Assembly (NCBI RefSeq): GCF_020537505.1
Contig: NZ_JAJBMO010000017.1
Span: forward strand, 1-64,000
Reading direction: 5' to 3'
Source of the DNA: Blautia glucerasea
GTDB taxonomy: Bacteria > Bacillota > Clostridia > Lachnospirales > Lachnospiraceae
DNA: 64,000 nt
Shown: piece by piece, positions 60,535 to 64,000 of the stretch
How the letters are laid out: every line of letters starts with the position of its first letter
Numbering within the stretch: the first letter of the stretch is position 1
The notes under the pieces: model-generated
Databases searched by the model: none
Told to the model about the DNA's origin: nothing
Seen by the model: only the letters and a program-made list of their open reading frames with translations
Position numbers and translations under genes: made by a program

Positions 60535-63012
60535 ATGATTGACAAACAGTTTGACAAAGAAACCTTCAAAAAGAGTGTAAAAGATAACGTTAAGTTTCTT
60601 TACCGCAGAAAGCTTGAAGAGGCAACCCAGGAGCAGCTTTTCCAGGCTGTAAGCTACACTGTGAAGGATGTTATCATCGATAACTGGCTTGATACACAGA
60701 ACTCTTATGAAGAGCAGGATCCGAAGATTGTTTACTACATGTCCATGGAGTTTCTTATGGGACGTGCCCTTGGAAACAACCTTTTAAACCTTGGCGCATA
60801 CGGCGAGGTGAAGGAAGCTCTTGAGGAGCTTGGAATCGACATCAACGCACTTGAGGACCAGGAGCCGGATCCAGCACTTGGAAACGGTGGTCTTGGAAGA
60901 CTTGCTGCCTGCTTCCTTGATTCTCTTGCTACACTTGGATATTGCGCATACGGCTGCGGAATCCGCTACCGTTACGGTATGTTCAAACAGGAGATCAGAG
61001 ACGGATACCAGGTTGAGGTTCCGGATGCATGGCTTGAGAACGGCTATCCATTCGAGCTTCGTCGTCCGGAATATGCAAAAGAGGTACATTTCGGCGGCTA
61101 TGTAAGAGTTGAGTATGACCAGGCAACCGGCCAGAATAAATTCATCCATGAAGGATATCAGGCTGTAAAGGCTATTCCATATGATATGCCGATCGTTGGA
61201 TACGAGAACAATGTAGTAAATACTCTTCGTATTTGGGATGCAGCTGCAATCGAGCAGTTTGGATTTGACTCTTTTGACAAAGGTGACTACAAGAAAGCCG
61301 TTGAGCAGGAGAACCTTGCAAAAGATATCGTAAACGTACTTTACCCGAACGACAACAAGATGTCTGGTAAAGAGCTTCGTCTGAAACAGCAGTACTTCTT
61401 CGTATCTGCAAGTATTCAGGCTGCAATCGAGAAATACAAAAAGACACATGATGATATCAAGAAGCTTCATGAGAAAGTCGTATTCCAGATGAACGATACT
61501 CATCCGACTATGGCTGTTGCAGAGCTTATGAGAATCCTCATGGATCAGGAAGGTCTTGGCTGGGATGACGCCTGGGCAGTAACTACCAAGTGTGTGGCTT
61601 ACACCAACCACACTATCATGTCCGAGGCTCTTGAGAAATGGCCGATCGAGCTGTTCTCCAGACTGCTTCCACGTGTATACCAGATCATCGAGGAGATCAA
61701 CCGTCGTTTCATCATCGAGATCCAGAACAAATATCCTAGAAACTATGAGAAGATCAAAAAGATGGCGATCATCTATGATGGACAGGTTAAGATGGCACAC
61801 CTTGCAATCGTTGCAGGCTACTCTGTAAACGGTGTTGCAAGACTTCATACAGAGATCCTGAAGAACCAGGAGTTAAAAGACTTCTACGAGATGATGCCAG
61901 AGAAGTTCAACAACAAGACAAACGGTATCACCCAGAGACGTTTCCTTCTTCACGGAAACCAGAATCTTGCTGCATGGGTTACAGACCATATTGGACCAGA
62001 CTGGGTAACAGATCTTTCCCAGATTGGCAAGCTGAAGGTTTATGCAGATGATGAGAAAGCTCTTCAGGAGTTCATGAACATCAAATTCCAGAACAAACAG
62101 CGTCTTGCAAAATACATTCTGGAGCACAATGGTGTTGAAGTTGATCCTCACTCCATTTTTGATGTACAGGTTAAGAGACTTCATGAGTACAAGAGACAGC
62201 TTCTCAACATCCTTCATGTAATCTATCTGTACAACCAGATCAAATTACATCCGGAGATGGAGTTCTATCCAAGAACCTTTATCTTTGGTGCAAAAGCTTC
62301 CGCTGCTTATGAGCGTGCGAAAAAGATCATCAAACTGATCAACTGTGTAGGTGATGTTGTAAACAATGATCCGACTATCAATGGCAAGATCAAAGTTGTA
62401 TTCATCGAGAACTACAGAGTATCCAACGCAGAGATGATCTTCGCAGCAGCAGATGTTTCCGAGCAGATCTCCACAGCAAGTAAAGAGGCTTCTGGTACAG
62501 GTAACATGAAGTTCATGCTGAACGGTGCCCTTACACTTGGAACCATGGACGGTGCAAACGTAGAGATCGTTGAGGAAGTTGGCCAGGAGAACGCATTCAT
62601 CTTCGGTATGAGCGCTGACCAGATCATCAACTATGAGAACCACGGCGGATATGACCCAACATTTATTTACAACACAGACACTGAGATCCGTCAGGTACTG
62701 ATGCAGCTGATTAATGGTACCTTCTCCAGCGATACAGAGCTGTTCAGGGATATTTATGATTCTCTTCTTACAACAAAGAACTGCTCCAGAGCAGACCAGT
62801 ACTTCATCCTGGGCGATTTCAGATCCTATGCTGAGGCCCAGAAGAGAGTGGAAGCTGCTTACAAGGATGAGAAGAAGTGGGCAAAGATGGCTCTCCTGAA
62901 CACCGCATGCAGCGGAAAATTCTCCTCTGACAGAACCATCCAGGAGTATGTAGATGATATCTGGCATCTGGATAAGGTTACTGTTACTAAGAGCGAGGCT
63001 GCTGAGAAATAA
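60535..63012 (+). CDS. glgP: Glycogen/maltodextrin phosphorylase
   Basis: Start ATG 60535 follows CAGGAGGGACAAA; 825 aa. GT35 signatures: PALGNGGLGRLAACFLDS, QMNDTHPTMAVAELMR, QVKRLHEYKRQLLN, and the pyridoxal-phosphate site EASGTGNMKFMLNGALT with Lys near residue 657. It releases glucose 1-phosphate from glycogen or maltodextrins. It stands alone with no other glg genes nearby. Confidence 0.95.
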   Translation: MIDKQFDKETFKKSVKDNVKFLYRRKLEEATQEQLFQAVSYTVKDVIIDNWLDTQNSYEEQDPKIVYYMSMEFLMGRALGNNLLNLGAYGEVKEALEELGIDINALEDQEPDPALGNGGLGRLAACFLDSLATLGYCAYGCGIRYRYGMFKQEIRDGYQVEVPDAWLENGYPFELRRPEYAKEVHFGGYVRVEYDQATGQNKFIHEGYQAVKAIPYDMPIVGYENNVVNTLRIWDAAAIEQFGFDSFDKGDYKKAVEQENLAKDIVNVLYPNDNKMSGKELRLKQQYFFVSASIQAAIEKYKKTHDDIKKLHEKVVFQMNDTHPTMAVAELMRILMDQEGLGWDDAWAVTTKCVAYTNHTIMSEALEKWPIELFSRLLPRVYQIIEEINRRFIIEIQNKYPRNYEKIKKMAIIYDGQVKMAHLAIVAGYSVNGVARLHTEILKNQELKDFYEMMPEKFNNKTNGITQRRFLLHGNQNLAAWVTDHIGPDWVTDLSQIGKLKVYADDEKALQEFMNIKFQNKQRLAKYILEHNGVEVDPHSIFDVQVKRLHEYKRQLLNILHVIYLYNQIKLHPEMEFYPRTFIFGAKASAAYERAKKIIKLINCVGDVVNNDPTINGKIKVVFIENYRVSNAEMIFAAADVSEQISTASKEASGTGNMKFMLNGALTLGTMDGANVEIVEEVGQENAFIFGMSADQIINYENHGGYDPTFIYNTDTEIRQVLMQLINGTFSSDTELFRDIYDSLLTTKNCSRADQYFILGDFRSYAEAQKRVEAAYKDEKKWAKMALLNTACSGKFSSDRTIQEYVDDIWHLDKVTVTKSEAAEK

Positions 63013-63082
63013 ATAGTGGCAGGAAAGGTTGAAGCGAAACGGTGATGACCGTTTATGCGGATAACTTTAAATATGAAAAAAG

Positions 63083-63137
63083 AAATCCTCCCGGAATGGT
63101 GAAACGGTGCAACCGCGGCTATTCCGGGAGGATTTTT
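63083..63137. terminator. Strong bidirectional terminator
   Basis: A perfect 15-bp stem (AAATCCTCCCGGAAT 63083-63097, ATTCCGGGAGGATTT 63121-63135) with a 23-nt loop and A/T tracts on both sides, between convergent glgP and the PIG-L gene, overlapping the latter's stop region. Confidence 0.85.
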
Positions 63138-63916
63138 TAGTAATCTTCCTTCTGCCAGTATTCATAAGGCAGCATGTGATACATTTTTCGGACGGTAGTC
63201 CGCTGGCTGGTGTAGAGGCTGGCCAGTTTGCGTTTCTGGATGTAGAGATCTTTTTGCATTTCTTCAAGGTCGTAGGGAACCTTGTCATTTACATAATATT
63301 TTCCAAAAGAATAGAAATCTGCCTTGCAGCCAGTTTCTTTATATTCTTTTTCCACAAGCTCATGGGTCATCTGGTGGTGCTGGTGCCCGTATTCGCCGTG
63401 AGGGTTGTGGGTGGCCACCTGGGTCCAGGCTTTGTAATTCAGGACGGTGGCGATATCGGCCTCCATATCCTTTTTCCAGAAAGTCCAGCTGCTCCGGCGT
63501 TTCCCTATTTTGTCCGGATAGGAGAGAATCAGATATTTATCACCGGTGGCTTCCATCACAGACTTAAACTCTGCACTTCGCACCGGATCATTTCCGCGGG
63601 TCATACAGACAACCAGGTAATCATCCTCAATTAAATGTCTGCCGCCCCAGAGCAGGTCGTCATCCGGGTGGGCGACGAACATTACCTTGTCGTAGCCATC
63701 CAGATCAAGGGCATCCAGGTCTGCGGTGGTGACGTGGGGGAGATTTATATATGGGTAAAGCAGGTAAAAACCTTTTGCCAGGAAAAGGATGGCGATAGCA
63801 ATTATAAGAAAAAGCAGCTTCCGTTTCCAGTGATGACGCAAGCGGCGAAGGATAGCAGTATATCTTTGGCGCGCGGAAGGGGAAACGCTTGAAGCCGTGG
63901 GTGTGTTTGTGTTCAT
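63137..63916 (-). CDS. Membrane-anchored PIG-L/LmbE-family deacetylase
   Basis: 259 aa. A basic N-terminal segment and one transmembrane helix (about 34-55) lead to a PIG-L domain outside or at the membrane. It has the zinc motif AHPDDDLLWGG (about 82-92), TRGND, and HNPHGEYGHQHHQ with further metal-binding His. Such enzymes remove N-acetyl groups from GlcNAc-type sugars. The upstream 84 bp to the window end hold no further feature. The substrate is unknown. Confidence 0.85.
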   Translation of the reverse strand: MNTNTPTASSVSPSARQRYTAILRRLRHHWKRKLLFLIIAIAILFLAKGFYLLYPYINLPHVTTADLDALDLDGYDKVMFVAHPDDDLLWGGRHLIEDDYLVVCMTRGNDPVRSAEFKSVMEATGDKYLILSYPDKIGKRRSSWTFWKKDMEADIATVLNYKAWTQVATHNPHGEYGHQHHQMTHELVEKEYKETGCKADFYSFGKYYVNDKVPYDLEEMQKDLYIQKRKLASLYTSQRTTVRKMYHMLPYEYWQKEDY

Positions 63917-64000
63917 GGGGTTAGCTCCGTTTCAAGTTGTTTTTAATAACTATGTTCTCAATTATACTACGTTTTAGGAAAGTTACAAGCTGGATAAGAA

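Noticed and set aside
60784..61848. Long antisense open frame across glgP
   Set aside because: Shadow of a strongly conserved gene, no start signal and no recognisable motif.

Overview
The window looks like the chromosome of a gut Firmicute of the Lachnospiraceae (Blautia-like). The evidence is AGGAGG-type ribosome sites, sigma-A promoters, a CIRCE/HrcA site, an Ile T-box, YesM/YesN regulation of sugar uptake, a minimal SmsC/SmsB iron-sulfur pair, an IS1182-type transposase remnant, and moderate GC with AT-richer patches. This assignment is inference from gene content; no rRNA or tRNA was seen.

Layout. 1-4000: two secreted alpha/beta hydrolases and a secreted protein of unknown function, all on the minus strand, separated by about 0.7 kb of strongly G-poor non-coding DNA. 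4200-8640: a graveyard of mobile and defence-type genes. It holds an IS1182 transposase wreck, a class M sirtuin that lost its start, a DUF1848 protein, a RelB-like antitoxin with a frameshifted toxin, and a DUF6462 remnant. 8745-13942: a membrane-anchored hydrolase, then a compact assembly line of free-standing condensation, carrier and adenylation proteins, and a TetR regulator. It resembles the fatty-acid-amide clusters described from gut Clostridia. 14300-16425: a LytTR regulator and a LacI regulator.

16774-45691 is a large plant-glycan locus. It contains a sugar isomerase, a split transketolase, an FGGY kinase, a racemase-like protein, GH127, a DUF1537 kinase, a DUF849 (BKACE) enzyme, GH78, a sensor kinase and response regulator, a CUT1 ABC importer without its own ATPase, a GH63/GH37-like enzyme and GH43. 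A second, AT-richer block follows: LacI, an ADP-ribosylglycohydrolase-like protein, an orphan paralogue of the sugar-binding protein, then a DUF5060/DUF5605 hydrolase. None of the glycosidases has a signal peptide, so the model is import of oligosaccharides followed by cytoplasmic cleavage. Isomerase, FGGY kinase and split transketolase without an aldolase or epimerase is the gene set of the known transketolase route for D-apiose. Together with GH127 and GH78 it suggests apiose-, arabinofuranose- and rhamnose-bearing substrates such as RG-II side chains or plant apiosides (inference).

45842-64000 is mostly household: MATE exporter, GGDEF/EAL protein, FeoA, SmsC/SmsB, a decayed ABC exporter, Hsp20 under CIRCE, DEDDh exonuclease, D,D-carboxypeptidase, T-box-controlled ileS, glycogen phosphorylase and a PIG-L deacetylase. 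Three families of small palindromic, MITE-like repeats are scattered through the window, always between genes.
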